From NCBI GenBank assembly GCA_001701225.1, contig DAAQ01000045.1, positions 1 through 37,687 on the forward strand: a stretch of DNA of 37,687 bases, in the 5' to 3' direction. Shown here one piece after another: positions 23,861-32,595 of this stretch. Both the position numbers and the translations under genes were made by a program. Below the pieces are notes generated by a model. It was not told where the DNA came from, did not search any database, and saw only the letters and a list, made by a program, of their open reading frames with translations. The first letter of the stretch is position 1. Each line of letters starts with the position of its first letter. This stretch comes from Bacteroidales bacterium H5. Its GTDB lineage: Bacteria > Bacteroidota > Bacteroidia > Bacteroidales > Muribaculaceae.

Positions 23861-24712
23861 ATGAATCTCAACGGACGACGCGAGAGCTCAAATGTGAGCG
23901 ACCAGAGAGGGCGCCGTGGCGGTGGCCGCGGACTAAAGATCGGAGGTGGCATCGGCGCGGTGATAATCGCTGCGATAATCGCCTGGATATCGGGGGGAAG
24001 TCCTCTCGACGTACTCACCTCAAACGCCGGACAGATGCTTGGCGGAGGCTCGGAGAGCGCATACAGCCAGGACTACACACCTTCGGCCCAGGAGGAGGAG
24101 CTTGCCGAGTTCTCGCGCAAGATACTCGCGGGGACAGAGGATGTCTGGACCCGGCTGTTCGAGGAGCAGGGACTCGAGTACGAAGCCCCCACACTGGTGC
24201 TGTATACCGATGCCGTGACCAGCGGCTGCGGCAACGCCTCGGCCTCGATGGGGCCGTTCTACTGCTCGGCCGACGAGAAACTGTATATCGACCTGTCATT
24301 CTTCTCCGAGATGCGTCAGACACTCGGCGCCGACGGCGACTTTGCCTACGCATACGTCATAGCCCACGAGGTCGGACACCATGTGCAGCACCTGCTCGGG
24401 ACGCTCGACGACGCCCACTCGCGCATGTCGCGCATGAGCGAGGCCGACGCCAACAGGCTGAGTGTGGCGCTCGAGCTGCAGGCCGACTATTATGCCGGGG
24501 TGTGGGCACATCATGACAACAAGCTCTTCGGCTCGCTCGAACCCGGCGATGTCGAGGAGGCCATCGACGCCGCACAGAAGATAGGCGACGACTATCTGCA
24601 GAAGCGGGCGCAGGGCTATGCGGTGCCCGACTCGTTCACCCACGGCACATCCGAGCAGCGCATGCAGGCCCTGAGCTCAGGCATCCGCACAGGGCGCTTC
24701 CCGCAGCAGTGA
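23861..24712 (+). CDS. ypfJ: YpfJ-type neutral zinc metallopeptidase
   Basis: 283 aa. An N-terminal low-complexity, basic RGRRGGGRG segment leads into one membrane helix (GGGIGAVIIAAIIAWISGG), then the PF04228 domain with conserved SGCGNASASMGPFYC, YIDLSFF, the zinc-binding H169-EVGHH and ELQADYYAGVWAH. This is the standard order for the family; function in vivo is poorly known, thought to be a membrane-anchored peptidase. The arrangement suggests a signal anchor with the catalytic part outside the cytoplasm. Monocistronic or distally linked to aqpZ. Confidence 0.93.
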   Translation: MNLNGRRESSNVSDQRGRRGGGRGLKIGGGIGAVIIAAIIAWISGGSPLDVLTSNAGQMLGGGSESAYSQDYTPSAQEEELAEFSRKILAGTEDVWTRLFEEQGLEYEAPTLVLYTDAVTSGCGNASASMGPFYCSADEKLYIDLSFFSEMRQTLGADGDFAYAYVIAHEVGHHVQHLLGTLDDAHSRMSRMSEADANRLSVALELQADYYAGVWAHHDNKLFGSLEPGDVEEAIDAAQKIGDDYLQKRAQGYAVPDSFTHGTSEQRMQALSSGIRTGRFPQQ

Positions 24713-24780
24713 TTGCGGGCGTCATGATGCGCTGGCTGATGCGATTTAGGCTGGCGGCAAGCGATTTGGAGGTGTTTTTC

Positions 24781-24811
24781 TTGATTATGCCGAGATTTTT
24801 GACGAACTTTG
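24781..24811 (+). promoter_or_regulatory. Promoter of ugd, TTG-N20-GAACTTTG
   Basis: TTG at 24781-24783 and GAACTTTG at 24804-24811, spacing 20, one mismatch in the -7 box (G for T). The start codon is 28 bases downstream. Confidence 0.5.
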
Positions 24812-24839
24812 CGCCAAAATTAATCCTAATCAGACATCT

Positions 24840-26147
24840 ATGAATATAGCAGTAGCCGGAACAGGATATGTGGGCCTGAGCATCGCGACCCTCCTTGCCC
24901 AGCACAATCATGTGACCGCGGTAGACGTGATACCCGAGAAAGTCGAGAAGATAAACAACCGCATCTCGCCCATCCAGGACGAATATATCGAGAAATATCT
25001 CGCCGAGAAGGAGCTCGACCTCACAGCGACCCTCGACGGTGCCAGGGCATACGCCGACGCCGATTTCGTGGTCATCGCCGCCCCGACAAACTACGACCCC
25101 GTCAAGAACTATTTCGACACCCACTGCATCGAGGATGTCATCGACCTCGTGCTCAGTGTCAATCCCGACGCCGTGATGGTGATAAAGTCGACCATCCCCG
25201 TGGGCTATTGCCGCAGCCTGTATGTGCGCTATGCCGCCAAGGGGGTGAAGAAGCTCAACCTGCTCTTCTCGCCCGAGTTCCTGCGCGAGAGCAAGGCACT
25301 GTATGACAACCTCTACCCCAGCCGCATCATCGTGGGCTATCCCAAGATAATCGACAAGCCCGAGTTTGCCGAGGAGAACGCCGCCATCCGTGCCATCGCC
25401 GATGTGGATTTCCTCGAGGCCAAGGCGCGCGAGTTCGCCTCGCTGCTGCAGCAGGGAGCCATCAAGCAGGACATCCCCACGCTGTTCATGGGCATGAAGG
25501 AGGCCGAGGCCGTCAAGCTGTTCGCTAACACCTACCTTGCCCTGCGCGTGAGCTATTTCAACGAGCTCGACACCTATTCGGAGGTCAAGGGCCTCGACGC
25601 CCAGGCCATCATCGAGGGTATCGGTCTCGACCCGCGCATCGGCACCCACTACAACAACCCCTCGTTCGGTTATGGCGGCTACTGTCTCCCCAAGGACACC
25701 AAGCAGCTCCTGGCCAACTATGCAGACGTCCCCCAGCAGATGATGACAGCCATCGTCGAGAGCAACCGCACGCGCAAGGACTTCATCGCCGACCAGGTGC
25801 TCCACCTCGCGGGCTACTACTCGTACACCGGGGGCAACCAGTATAACGCAGCCACCGAGAAGCCCTGTGTGATAGGTGTCTACCGCCTGACGATGAAATC
25901 GAACTCAGACAATTTCCGCCAGTCGTCAATCCAGGGCGTGATGAAGCGCATCAAGGCCAAGGGTGCCGAGGTGATAATCTACGAGCCCACGCTCGAAGAC
26001 GGCACGACATTCTTCGGCAGCCGCGTGGTCAACGACATCGCCCGCTTCAAGGAGCTCTCCGACGCCATCGTCGCCAACCGCTATGACAGCATCCTCGACG
26101 ACGTGGAGGACAAGGTATATACCCGCGACCTCTTCCGCAGAGACTGA
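24840..26147 (+). CDS. ugd: UDP-glucose 6-dehydrogenase
   Basis: 435 aa, cytoplasmic, oxidises UDP-glucose to UDP-glucuronate using two NAD+, supplying sugar precursors for capsule and surface polysaccharides. The Rossmann motif GTGYVGLS (residues 7-14) opens the protein. KSTIPVGYC, FSPEFLRES and GYGGYCLPKDTKQL with the catalytic Cys282 identify the family; the ending NAATEKPCVIGVYRLTMKSNSDNFRQSS is typical of the short Bacteroidales form. Monocistronic. No capsule genes are adjacent. A striking AT-rich inverted repeat follows. Confidence 0.95.
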   Translation: MNIAVAGTGYVGLSIATLLAQHNHVTAVDVIPEKVEKINNRISPIQDEYIEKYLAEKELDLTATLDGARAYADADFVVIAAPTNYDPVKNYFDTHCIEDVIDLVLSVNPDAVMVIKSTIPVGYCRSLYVRYAAKGVKKLNLLFSPEFLRESKALYDNLYPSRIIVGYPKIIDKPEFAEENAAIRAIADVDFLEAKAREFASLLQQGAIKQDIPTLFMGMKEAEAVKLFANTYLALRVSYFNELDTYSEVKGLDAQAIIEGIGLDPRIGTHYNNPSFGYGGYCLPKDTKQLLANYADVPQQMMTAIVESNRTRKDFIADQVLHLAGYYSYTGGNQYNAATEKPCVIGVYRLTMKSNSDNFRQSSIQGVMKRIKAKGAEVIIYEPTLEDGTTFFGSRVVNDIARFKELSDAIVANRYDSILDDVEDKVYTRDLFRRD

Positions 26148-26158
26148 ACCGGGAAGAG

Positions 26159-26375
26159 AGGTTAAGGGTTAAAGGGTAAAGCTTAAAGAGTAAAGTTTAA
26201 AGTTTAAAGATTAGAGTTTAAAGAGTAAAGACAGATATTAGTAATCTACAATCTATCTTACAGCTTTAGACTTTAATCGGCTTTTCTATCATCTATTCCT
26301 CTTTAATCTTTAATCTATAATCTCTAAACTAAAAATCTCCCCCTCTTTAATCTTTAAACTTTCAACTTTAAACTT
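26159..26375. repeat. AT-rich low-complexity inverted repeat between ugd and the M48 gene
   Basis: The left arm (26159-26231) is a run of degenerate 7-8 base units of the form TTTAAAG / GTTAAAG / AGTAAAG. The right arm (26302-26375) is the complement, CTTTAATC / CTTTAAAC / CTCTAAAC. The arms can pair over tens of bases into a huge imperfect hairpin, with an unrelated central segment. Purine-rich on one strand, then pyrimidine-rich. The 3' arm runs up to within three bases of the next start codon, so it could influence its expression. Confidence 0.7.
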
Positions 26376-26377
26376 AT

Positions 26378-27169
26378 ATGTTTCGTTCAATCATCCTTAC
26401 ACTTGCCTTGGCCGCAGCAGTTCCCGTGTCGGCCCAGTTCAATCTCGGCCGTGCCATCAGCGCCGGCTCAAAGGCCGTGCAGGCCCTGACAATCACAGAC
26501 GAGCAGATGGCACAGTATGTGCGCGAGTCTGTCGACTGGATGGACAAGAACAACCCCGTCGCCGCAGATGACGACCCCTATACCATCCGCCTCAACAAAC
26601 TCGTGCAGGGTCTCGACAAGGCCGACGGCATACCCTTGAATTTCAAGGTCTACAAGGTCATCGACGTCAATGCGTTCGCCTGTCCCGACGGCAGCGTCAG
26701 GGTATTCTCGTCGCTTATGGATATCATGAACGACGACGAACTGCTTGGCGTCATCGGACATGAGCTCGGACATGTGGCCAGACATCACTCAAAGAAGCAG
26801 TTCAAGCAGGCACTCCTGACCTCGGCTGCCAAAGACGCCATCGCGTCGGCCAACGGCAAGGTGGCCGCACTCACCGACTCGCAGCTCGGCGAGCTGTCAG
26901 AGGCCCTGCTGAGCAGCAACTACTCGCGTAAACAGGAGAGCGAGGCCGACGATTTCGGATATGATTTCCTCAAGGAGAACGGCAAGAACCCCTGGGCGAT
27001 GGCTATGGCCTTCAGGAAGATGGCCGAGCTCGAGGGCCAGAGCGGCGGCAGCCAGAGCGCAATGAGCAAGATGTTCTCGTCGCACCCCGACACAAAATCG
27101 CGCATCGCCAACATGGAGAAGCGCTGCGAGAAGGACAAGATTGCCAAACCCGCCTCGATGACCGAATAA
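26378..27169 (+). CDS. M48-family zinc metalloprotease (LoiP/YggG-like)
   Basis: 263 aa with a signal peptide ending VSAQ. The M48 domain has KVIDVNAFACPDGSVRVFSSLMDIMNDDELLGVIGHELGHVARHHSKK, including zinc site HELGH, and the third ligand in ESEADDFGYDF. The size and secreted single-domain layout resemble LoiP/BepA-type quality-control proteases of the cell envelope; no TPR repeats are present. The leader is not clearly lipidated. It starts immediately after the AT-rich inverted repeat, so its promoter may lie within or before that repeat. Confidence 0.88.
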   Translation: MFRSIILTLALAAAVPVSAQFNLGRAISAGSKAVQALTITDEQMAQYVRESVDWMDKNNPVAADDDPYTIRLNKLVQGLDKADGIPLNFKVYKVIDVNAFACPDGSVRVFSSLMDIMNDDELLGVIGHELGHVARHHSKKQFKQALLTSAAKDAIASANGKVAALTDSQLGELSEALLSSNYSRKQESEADDFGYDFLKENGKNPWAMAMAFRKMAELEGQSGGSQSAMSKMFSSHPDTKSRIANMEKRCEKDKIAKPASMTE

Positions 27170-27197
27170 GCCTCACCAGGCACAACAATACCCACTG

Positions 27198-27230
27198 CAG
27201 GAGCCACTCCGAAAACCCGGAAGGCTCCTG
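27198..27230 (+). terminator. Hairpin after the M48 protease gene
   Basis: CAGGAGCC (27198-27205) with GGCTCCTG (27223-27230), an inner TCCG/CGGA pair and outer AACAA/TTGTT. The following sequence CCGTTGTTAT is only weakly T-rich. Confidence 0.55.
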
Positions 27231-27246
27231 CCGTTGTTATATAGAT

Positions 27247-27630
27247 ATGAATCTCTCTCTGTTCAAAAAGAATCTCGGCAGGTTCGGGGCGGCATACTCA
27301 CCCTCCAGGCTGTTCGACAAGATAGGCAGGGTGGCCAGGAAGGCGGGGGTCAAGACCGTCTATGCGGCCCTGCTGCTGTATAACGCCCTCCTCAGCGGCA
27401 ATATTCCGCTCAAGCACAAGGCGGTAGTCGTGGCCGCGCTAGGTTATTTCATCCTCCCCGCCGACATCGTGGCCGACATCCTCCCCGGAGGTCTCCTCGA
27501 CGACGCGGGGCTATTGCTCTACACGGCCAAGCTGATATGGGACAACATCACCCCCGAGACTCACGAGAAAGCCCGCAGACAGCTCACCCGCTGGTTTGGC
27601 GAGATTGACCCGGCCGAAATCAAGCTCTGA
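27247..27630 (+). CDS. DUF1232 (YkvA-like) small membrane-associated protein
   Basis: 127 aa. The core LKHKAVVVAALGYFILPADIVADILPGGLLDDAGLLLYTAKLI matches the DUF1232 pattern (YxxxPxDxxPdxxPxxGxxDD), a short helical hairpin thought to associate with membranes. Function is unknown in all species. The 3' end overlaps the convergent permease gene by 11 bases. Confidence 0.85.
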   Translation: MNLSLFKKNLGRFGAAYSPSRLFDKIGRVARKAGVKTVYAALLLYNALLSGNIPLKHKAVVVAALGYFILPADIVADILPGGLLDDAGLLLYTAKLIWDNITPETHEKARRQLTRWFGEIDPAEIKL

Positions 27631-29023
27631 GCATCATCCACACCGAAGCGGCTCCTGCCACCGCCAGCACCGCCAGCCCGGCAATCTCGCCGCGCGTCAG
27701 ACGGTGCTGTCCGCGCTCGTGGCGTGCCTTGAGCCAGAATCCGAGTCCCGCAATATAGAACAGCGACGTCTGCATGAACAGGCCGAGCCCTCCGGCATAT
27801 ATCATCCACAGGCAGAACAGCGTACACCCGGCCCCTATGATCCTCCCCGCGCGATGGCATCCGCACGAGATACGCCACAGGAACATCCCGCTCACCAGAT
27901 AGGCGGGCAATATCATCATGCCTGTGATATTGAGGGCGGCGAGATACACATCATCCGCAGTGACCACAAGCACAAGGAAAAGCTGCATCACCACGCTCGA
28001 CACAAACAGCCCGAACGCAGGCATACGGAAACGGTTAAGCCTCAGGAACCTGCGCGGGAATATCCCCACCCTGGCCGCACTGTATGGCACCTCGGCACAG
28101 ACCAGCGTCCATGCCACCCAGCCTCCGCCGAGCGAGATGATGACCGACGCTATCACCAGCCAGTATGCCCACGGGCCGCAGACATCGCGCAGCACATAGG
28201 CCACCGACGGGTCGTCGAGCCCGGCAAGCTGCGCGCGGGTCATGACCCCGAAAGAGAACACCGACACAAGCACATACAGCAGCCACGCCGTGAAGAATCC
28301 CGTCACACCTGCCCTGCCGACATCGCGGCTGCGTCGCGCACGCCCCGACATGATGACCGCCCCCTCGATGCCGATGAAGCACCAGAGCGTCACCAGCATC
28401 GTGCTCCTCACTTGGTCGCCGAGGCCACCGAGGTCTGCGGCACGCCCCCAGAAATCGAGCGAGAACATATCCATGCGGATATTGACGGCGAGCAGAGCTA
28501 TGATGAGCAGTATCGTGGCCACCTTGACACAGGCAAGCACCGTAGTCAGCACCTTGGCAGTGCGCATCCCGGCCACCACAATCAGGAATATCACCCATAT
28601 CAGCACCGACCCGAAGGCCACTGTAGGCCAGCCGTGGTCGAGCAGACGGGGAAAGAAAGCCCCGAAAGTATCATTGAGCATGACCGCATATGCCACATTG
28701 GCAAACGCCGTACACAACCAGTATCCCCACGCCGTGAGATAGCCGGCAAAAGGCCCGTAACCCTCGCGGGCATACTGATATATCCCCGCGTCAAGCTCGG
28801 GATGTCTGTCGGCCAGGGCCTTGAAGGTGAAAACCAGCAGCAGCATCCCTGCAGCCGTGACTATCCACGACAGGATGACCGCCCCCAACCCTGCCTGCGA
28901 GGCCATATTCTGGGGTATGTTGAAAATTCCGGCTCCGACCATCATGCCGAAGACCAGCGCCGAAAGCCCTACAAAACCAAGCCGGGTCTCTGGCACAGAC
29001 TGTACTTTATTCTCGTTATTCAT
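27620..29023 (-). CDS. APC-superfamily amino acid/polyamine antiporter
   Basis: 467 aa from ATG at 29023 (MNNENKVQSVPETRLGFVGLSALVFG); an in-frame start at 29119 lies upstream of the promoter and is rejected. Twelve or more hydrophobic helices, with the APC hallmark GMMVGAGIFNIPQNMA in helix 1 and FIGIEGAVIMSGRARRSRDVGRA around helix 6, closest to the arginine/ornithine-type basic amino acid antiporter (ArcD/APA) group. Substrate is inferred from family only. It has a short 5' leader because the -7 box is 11 bases upstream. No arginine catabolism genes are adjacent. Confidence 0.88.
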   Translation of the reverse strand: MNNENKVQSVPETRLGFVGLSALVFGMMVGAGIFNIPQNMASQAGLGAVILSWIVTAAGMLLLVFTFKALADRHPELDAGIYQYAREGYGPFAGYLTAWGYWLCTAFANVAYAVMLNDTFGAFFPRLLDHGWPTVAFGSVLIWVIFLIVVAGMRTAKVLTTVLACVKVATILLIIALLAVNIRMDMFSLDFWGRAADLGGLGDQVRSTMLVTLWCFIGIEGAVIMSGRARRSRDVGRAGVTGFFTAWLLYVLVSVFSFGVMTRAQLAGLDDPSVAYVLRDVCGPWAYWLVIASVIISLGGGWVAWTLVCAEVPYSAARVGIFPRRFLRLNRFRMPAFGLFVSSVVMQLFLVLVVTADDVYLAALNITGMMILPAYLVSGMFLWRISCGCHRAGRIIGAGCTLFCLWMIYAGGLGLFMQTSLFYIAGLGFWLKARHERGQHRLTRGEIAGLAVLAVAGAASVWMMLRA

Positions 29024-29034
29024 TCTTGCGAATG

Positions 29035-29042
29035 CAAAAGTA
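29035..29042 (-). promoter_or_regulatory. -7 box (TACTTTTG) of the antiporter gene
   Basis: Perfect TAnnTTTG only 11 bases before the ATG at 29023, implying a 5' leader of just a few bases. No TTG at -33. Confidence 0.5.
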
Positions 29043-29080
29043 GCAAAAATCTTCTGAATGGCATCTACGTTATTGACATG

Positions 29081-29113
29081 AAAAAAGAGAGGGGGTCTCA
29101 CGACTGCCTCTCT
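29081..29113 (-). terminator. Terminator of sodB
   Basis: Minus strand: AGAGAGG (29107-29113) pairs with CCTCTCT (29086-29092), followed by a TTTTTT run at 29086-29081. It lies 100 bases beyond the sodB stop. Confidence 0.65.
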
Positions 29114-29213
29114 CTCCATTCATCACATTATGCTTATCAGTGCTGTTTTCCTTTATATTTATTCGTCAGTCTTGTTACTGCATGTTGTTTTTGAAGCTCT
29201 TTAAGTCTGTATC

Positions 29214-29792
29214 TCAGATATATCTGCTGGAAACGATGTCCCAGTCGACAATCTTCCACCACTCCTTCAGGGCCTCGGCGCGGCGGTTGCGGTAGTCGAG
29301 GTAGTAGGCATGCTCCCATACATCGAAGGTCAGCAACGGCGTGAGGCCGTCGGTGAGGGGATTTCCGGCGTTTGAGGTCTTCGTGATGAAGAGCTTGCCA
29401 TCCTTGTCCTTGGAGAGCCATACCCAGCCCGAGCCGAAAATCGAGACTCCGGCCTCCTCGAACTCGCGCTTGAACTGCTCGAGACTGCCGAACTGCTCGT
29501 CAATGGCATGACGCAGACGGCCTTCGGGATCGCGGCTCCCCTCGGGAGAGAAGGTGAAGAAATAGAATATATGGTTCCATGCCTGCGAGGCGTTGTTGAA
29601 CACCGGACCCTCGGCTGAGCGTATGATGTCTTCAAGCTCCATATCCTCATACTTGGTGTCCTTGATGAGGCGGTTGAGGTTGTCGATATAGGTGCGCTCG
29701 TGTTTGCCGTAGTGATACTCGATGGTGTCGCGCGAGATGACAGGTGCCAGGGCATCGGTGGCATAAGGGAGTTCGGGGAGTGTATAGACCAT
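29214..29792 (-). CDS. sodB: Superoxide dismutase, iron/manganese type
   Basis: 192 aa, cytoplasmic, converts superoxide to oxygen and hydrogen peroxide. Metal ligands are His27, His74, Asp157 and His161, in the contexts EYHYGKH, NNASQAWNHIFYF and TFDVWEHAYYLDY. Gln70 in NNASQAWNH is the position typical of iron enzymes, although Bacteroides homologues can use either Fe or Mn. Full length. It is probably important for oxygen tolerance of an anaerobe. No consensus promoter was found in the 116-bp gap upstream. Confidence 0.96.
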   Translation of the reverse strand: MVYTLPELPYATDALAPVISRDTIEYHYGKHERTYIDNLNRLIKDTKYEDMELEDIIRSAEGPVFNNASQAWNHIFYFFTFSPEGSRDPEGRLRHAIDEQFGSLEQFKREFEEAGVSIFGSGWVWLSKDKDGKLFITKTSNAGNPLTDGLTPLLTFDVWEHAYYLDYRNRRAEALKEWWKIVDWDIVSSRYI

Positions 29793-29908
29793 TTTTTCTG
29801 TAATATTAATAGTTAGGACATCGGGCCGGGTTTCCGGCCTTGTATATCATAAACACGGGTGCCTGAAGGTTGGTTCGGGGAGAGGCCGTTAAAATATATG
29901 AAGATATG

Positions 29909-31609
29909 TCAATTCACAAGCATCACTGTCGCCAGGCCCCATACCACAAGCAGGATATTGCTGACGGCATAGGTCACGGTATAGCCCATGGCGGGAAGCG
30001 TGCTGCCCAGGGCGTCCTGGACGGCGCCGAGCGAGGCGGTGCAGGTACGCGTCCCCGCGCAGCATCCAAGGGTTATGGCCGGATTGAACCTGAACACCTT
30101 GTGGCCTATCCACAGGCCGAACAGCAGAGGGACACAGGTACCGATAGCTCCGGCCAAGAAGAGCATCCATCCGACAGAGCGTAGCCCCGCCACAAACGAC
30201 GGTGCAGATTCGATGCCAACAACAGCGATGAAGACATTCAGCCCGAGATTGTTCATTATCCAGAGGGCCGGAGCCGGAATCTGACCGAACGTGGGACGGC
30301 GTGAACGCAGCCAGCCGAAGAAGATTCCGGCTATCAGTGCTCCACCGCTTGTGCCGAAGCTGACCGGGACACCTCCTATCCAGATGCTCAGGGCACCGAG
30401 GAAACCACCTATGAATATGGCGAGCCCGACAAACATCAAGTCGCTCGCCGTGGTGGGACGGTCGAGATGACCGAGATGTTTTCCGGCCCGAGCCACGGCC
30501 TCGCGTGTCCCGACCAGGGTCATCATGTCGCCCCGGGCAGTAATCTCGGCCGGATTCACCTCTATCTCCTTACCGTCGCGCTCTATCTCGCGTATAGACA
30601 CGCCGTGCATGAAACGTTGCCCGAGGATTTCGGAGAGCGGGCGTCCGATGAATTTGGATTTGCTCAGACGCACGGGCACACGCTCGACAGGATATGTGAG
30701 CAGGGCCGGATTGTCGACCTCCTGACCCACCAGCCCCTCCACACTGACCATATATCTGCGGGGACCGCACAGCACTATCTCGTCGCCCGGCTCGAGTACA
30801 CGGCCACGCGAGGGGGTCATTATCGTGCCTTCATGCTCCACACGTCCTATATATACCTGCAGCCCGTGCGAGTGCAGATACTCCTCGGTCTGCGCCACGG
30901 TAGCGCCCTCCCTGAAAAATTCGGTGGTGAGTCTGTAAGCCCTGAAGGCCACGGCGCGCCGTGCGTTGAAATTAGCCGGATCGCTCTGCCACGAGTTGTC
31001 CTGAAGATGCTTCTCCAGCTCGGCTGTCTGCCGCTTCACCTTCTCGAGACCTCCGAGAAGCCTCGGGCCGAAATTTCCGAGCAGTATCACGGTGCCGAGA
31101 GTGCCGAAGATGTACGTCACGGCATAGCAGACCGGGATTATCGACAGCTCCCTCTGTCTGTCTGCCTCGCTGATCGGAAGACGCGAGATGGCCTCGCCAC
31201 CGACACCGAGCAGTGCCGAACAGGTCTGTGAGCCTGAGAAGAGCCCCACGGTCTCACCTTTGGAGTAGCCGAAGATGTATGCTATTAGCAGCGTCACGGC
31301 AAAGCAGCTCATGCTCATGAGCACGGCGAAGAACACCTGACGCAATCCCATCCCCTTGAGCGACTTGAAGAACTGCGGCCCCACACTGTAGCCTATCGAG
31401 AAGAGGAACATCATGAAGAAGACCATCTTCAATGGCCCGGACATCGGTATCTTGAGCTGTCCGACAATCACACCGACAATCAGCACGGCGGTGACACTGC
31501 CGAGCGAGAACGCACCGATGCGGATGCGTCCTATCAGAAAGCCGAGTCCCACCGTGAGGAACAGCGCAAGTGTGGGATAGCTCCTCAGTATGTCGACGAA
31601 TGATTCCAT
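29909..31609 (-). CDS. AspT/YidE/YbjL-family aspartate:alanine-type antiporter
   Basis: 566 aa from the ATG at 31609 (MESFVDILRSYPTLALF); an upstream in-frame ATG at 31639 adds ten residues not typical of the family. Two hydrophobic bundles of about five helices flank two RCK_C (TrkA_C) domains (about residues 200-360, with GRVLEPGDEIVLCGP and ITARGDMMTLVGT). The duplicated motif GLFSGSQTCSALLG and GCCAGTRTCTASLGA marks the AspT antiporter family. Substrate (aspartate/alanine, succinate or other) cannot be fixed from sequence. Downstream of rnz on the same strand with a 56-base gap. Confidence 0.88.
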   Translation of the reverse strand: MESFVDILRSYPTLALFLTVGLGFLIGRIRIGAFSLGSVTAVLIVGVIVGQLKIPMSGPLKMVFFMMFLFSIGYSVGPQFFKSLKGMGLRQVFFAVLMSMSCFAVTLLIAYIFGYSKGETVGLFSGSQTCSALLGVGGEAISRLPISEADRQRELSIIPVCYAVTYIFGTLGTVILLGNFGPRLLGGLEKVKRQTAELEKHLQDNSWQSDPANFNARRAVAFRAYRLTTEFFREGATVAQTEEYLHSHGLQVYIGRVEHEGTIMTPSRGRVLEPGDEIVLCGPRRYMVSVEGLVGQEVDNPALLTYPVERVPVRLSKSKFIGRPLSEILGQRFMHGVSIREIERDGKEIEVNPAEITARGDMMTLVGTREAVARAGKHLGHLDRPTTASDLMFVGLAIFIGGFLGALSIWIGGVPVSFGTSGGALIAGIFFGWLRSRRPTFGQIPAPALWIMNNLGLNVFIAVVGIESAPSFVAGLRSVGWMLFLAGAIGTCVPLLFGLWIGHKVFRFNPAITLGCCAGTRTCTASLGAVQDALGSTLPAMGYTVTYAVSNILLVVWGLATVMLVN

Positions 31610-31665
31610 TGTCCGTGAGTGTGGAGATAATATAAACATCCAACAACCCCGGACGCGCTATTGTT

Positions 31666-32586
31666 TCAGACCTCTACCGAAAGGCCCTCGTCGGCAAGGA
31701 TGGCCCCGGGGAACACCTCCCGGGCCTCGGCGAGCAACCGCTCCTCACCCTCCTTGGCATAGCGCTTGGAGAAATGTCCTAATATCAGCTTTGTCGCTCC
31801 GGCACCGAGGGCGGTCCCGGCAGCCTCGCGTGCGGTCGAGTGCCCCCGCTCGCGTGCCAGCGTGGCATATTCGTCGCCATAAGTGGCCTCGTGATAGATA
31901 GTGTCAACCCCGAGAATGTCCGGGATGATACGCGTGTCGGCCATAGTGTCGCTGCAATAGGCATAGCTCCGCGCCGGGTCGGCCGGAGTGGTCAGGGCAC
32001 TGTTGGGAATCACTGTCCCGTCGGGTCTGACATAATCTGCACCCTCCTTGACAGACCTGAGCATGCTCACGGGGATATTATGGAACTTCACCATGTCACC
32101 GCGCAGATGGCGCAGACCGGGCTTCTCCCTGAACAGGTAGCCCGTGCAGGGTACCCGATGATAGAGCGGGAAGGTCGATACCGTGAGTCCGTTATCCTCA
32201 TAGACCGTACGGCGCTCGCCCGGCTCGATTATGTCATAGATTATCTCGAACGGCGCCGTGCGGTTGAAGAACCTCATCCAGCTGTCAAGCAGCTCGGCGC
32301 CCTCCTTGAACAGATGCACCGTCACGGCACCCTGCACCTCATGGAGAGCCATGGTGGAGAGCAGTCCCGGCAGACCGAAGAAATGGTCGCCGTGGAGATG
32401 CGATATGAAAATGTGGCTGAGGCGCGAGAATTTCAGACCCATGCGGCGGAACTGTCCCTGGGCCCCCTCGCCACAGTCTATCATGAACAGCTTGTCGCGG
32501 AAATCCACGACCTGACACGACTGACTGTGCCGCGCCGACTGCGTAGCCGACGAACATCCGAGTATATTTACCGAAAACTTTGCCAT
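31666..32586 (-). CDS. rnz: Ribonuclease Z (tRNA 3' endonuclease)
   Basis: 306 aa metallo-beta-lactamase-fold nuclease that trims the 3' trailer of tRNA precursors. The zinc site HLHGDH is at residues 63-68; further ligands are in YCSDTMAD and LGHFSKRY, and the substrate arm region includes FFNRTAPFEIIYDI. Length is typical of bacterial RNase Z. It begins 9 bases after the Toprim-like gene, so it is probably co-transcribed with the ATPase module. Confidence 0.95.
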   Translation of the reverse strand: MAKFSVNILGCSSATQSARHSQSCQVVDFRDKLFMIDCGEGAQGQFRRMGLKFSRLSHIFISHLHGDHFFGLPGLLSTMALHEVQGAVTVHLFKEGAELLDSWMRFFNRTAPFEIIYDIIEPGERRTVYEDNGLTVSTFPLYHRVPCTGYLFREKPGLRHLRGDMVKFHNIPVSMLRSVKEGADYVRPDGTVIPNSALTTPADPARSYAYCSDTMADTRIIPDILGVDTIYHEATYGDEYATLARERGHSTAREAAGTALGAGATKLILGHFSKRYAKEGEERLLAEAREVFPGAILADEGLSVEV

Positions 32587-32595
32587 GGCTTAACA

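Noticed and set aside
23071..24712. aqpZ and ypfJ as part of the peptide operon
   Set aside because: A 131-bp AT-rich gap follows tatC and a hairpin follows aqpZ; both are housekeeping families not known from such operons.
27596..29194. A 532-residue plus-strand frame opposite the antiporter gene
   Set aside because: It is antisense to a clear APC permease. The Arg/His/Pro-rich composition is the usual shadow of a GC-rich membrane protein gene.
29824..29839. GGCCGG/CCGGCC hairpin between sodB and the antiporter as a terminator
   Set aside because: Only six base pairs and no T-run on either strand; not strong enough to call.
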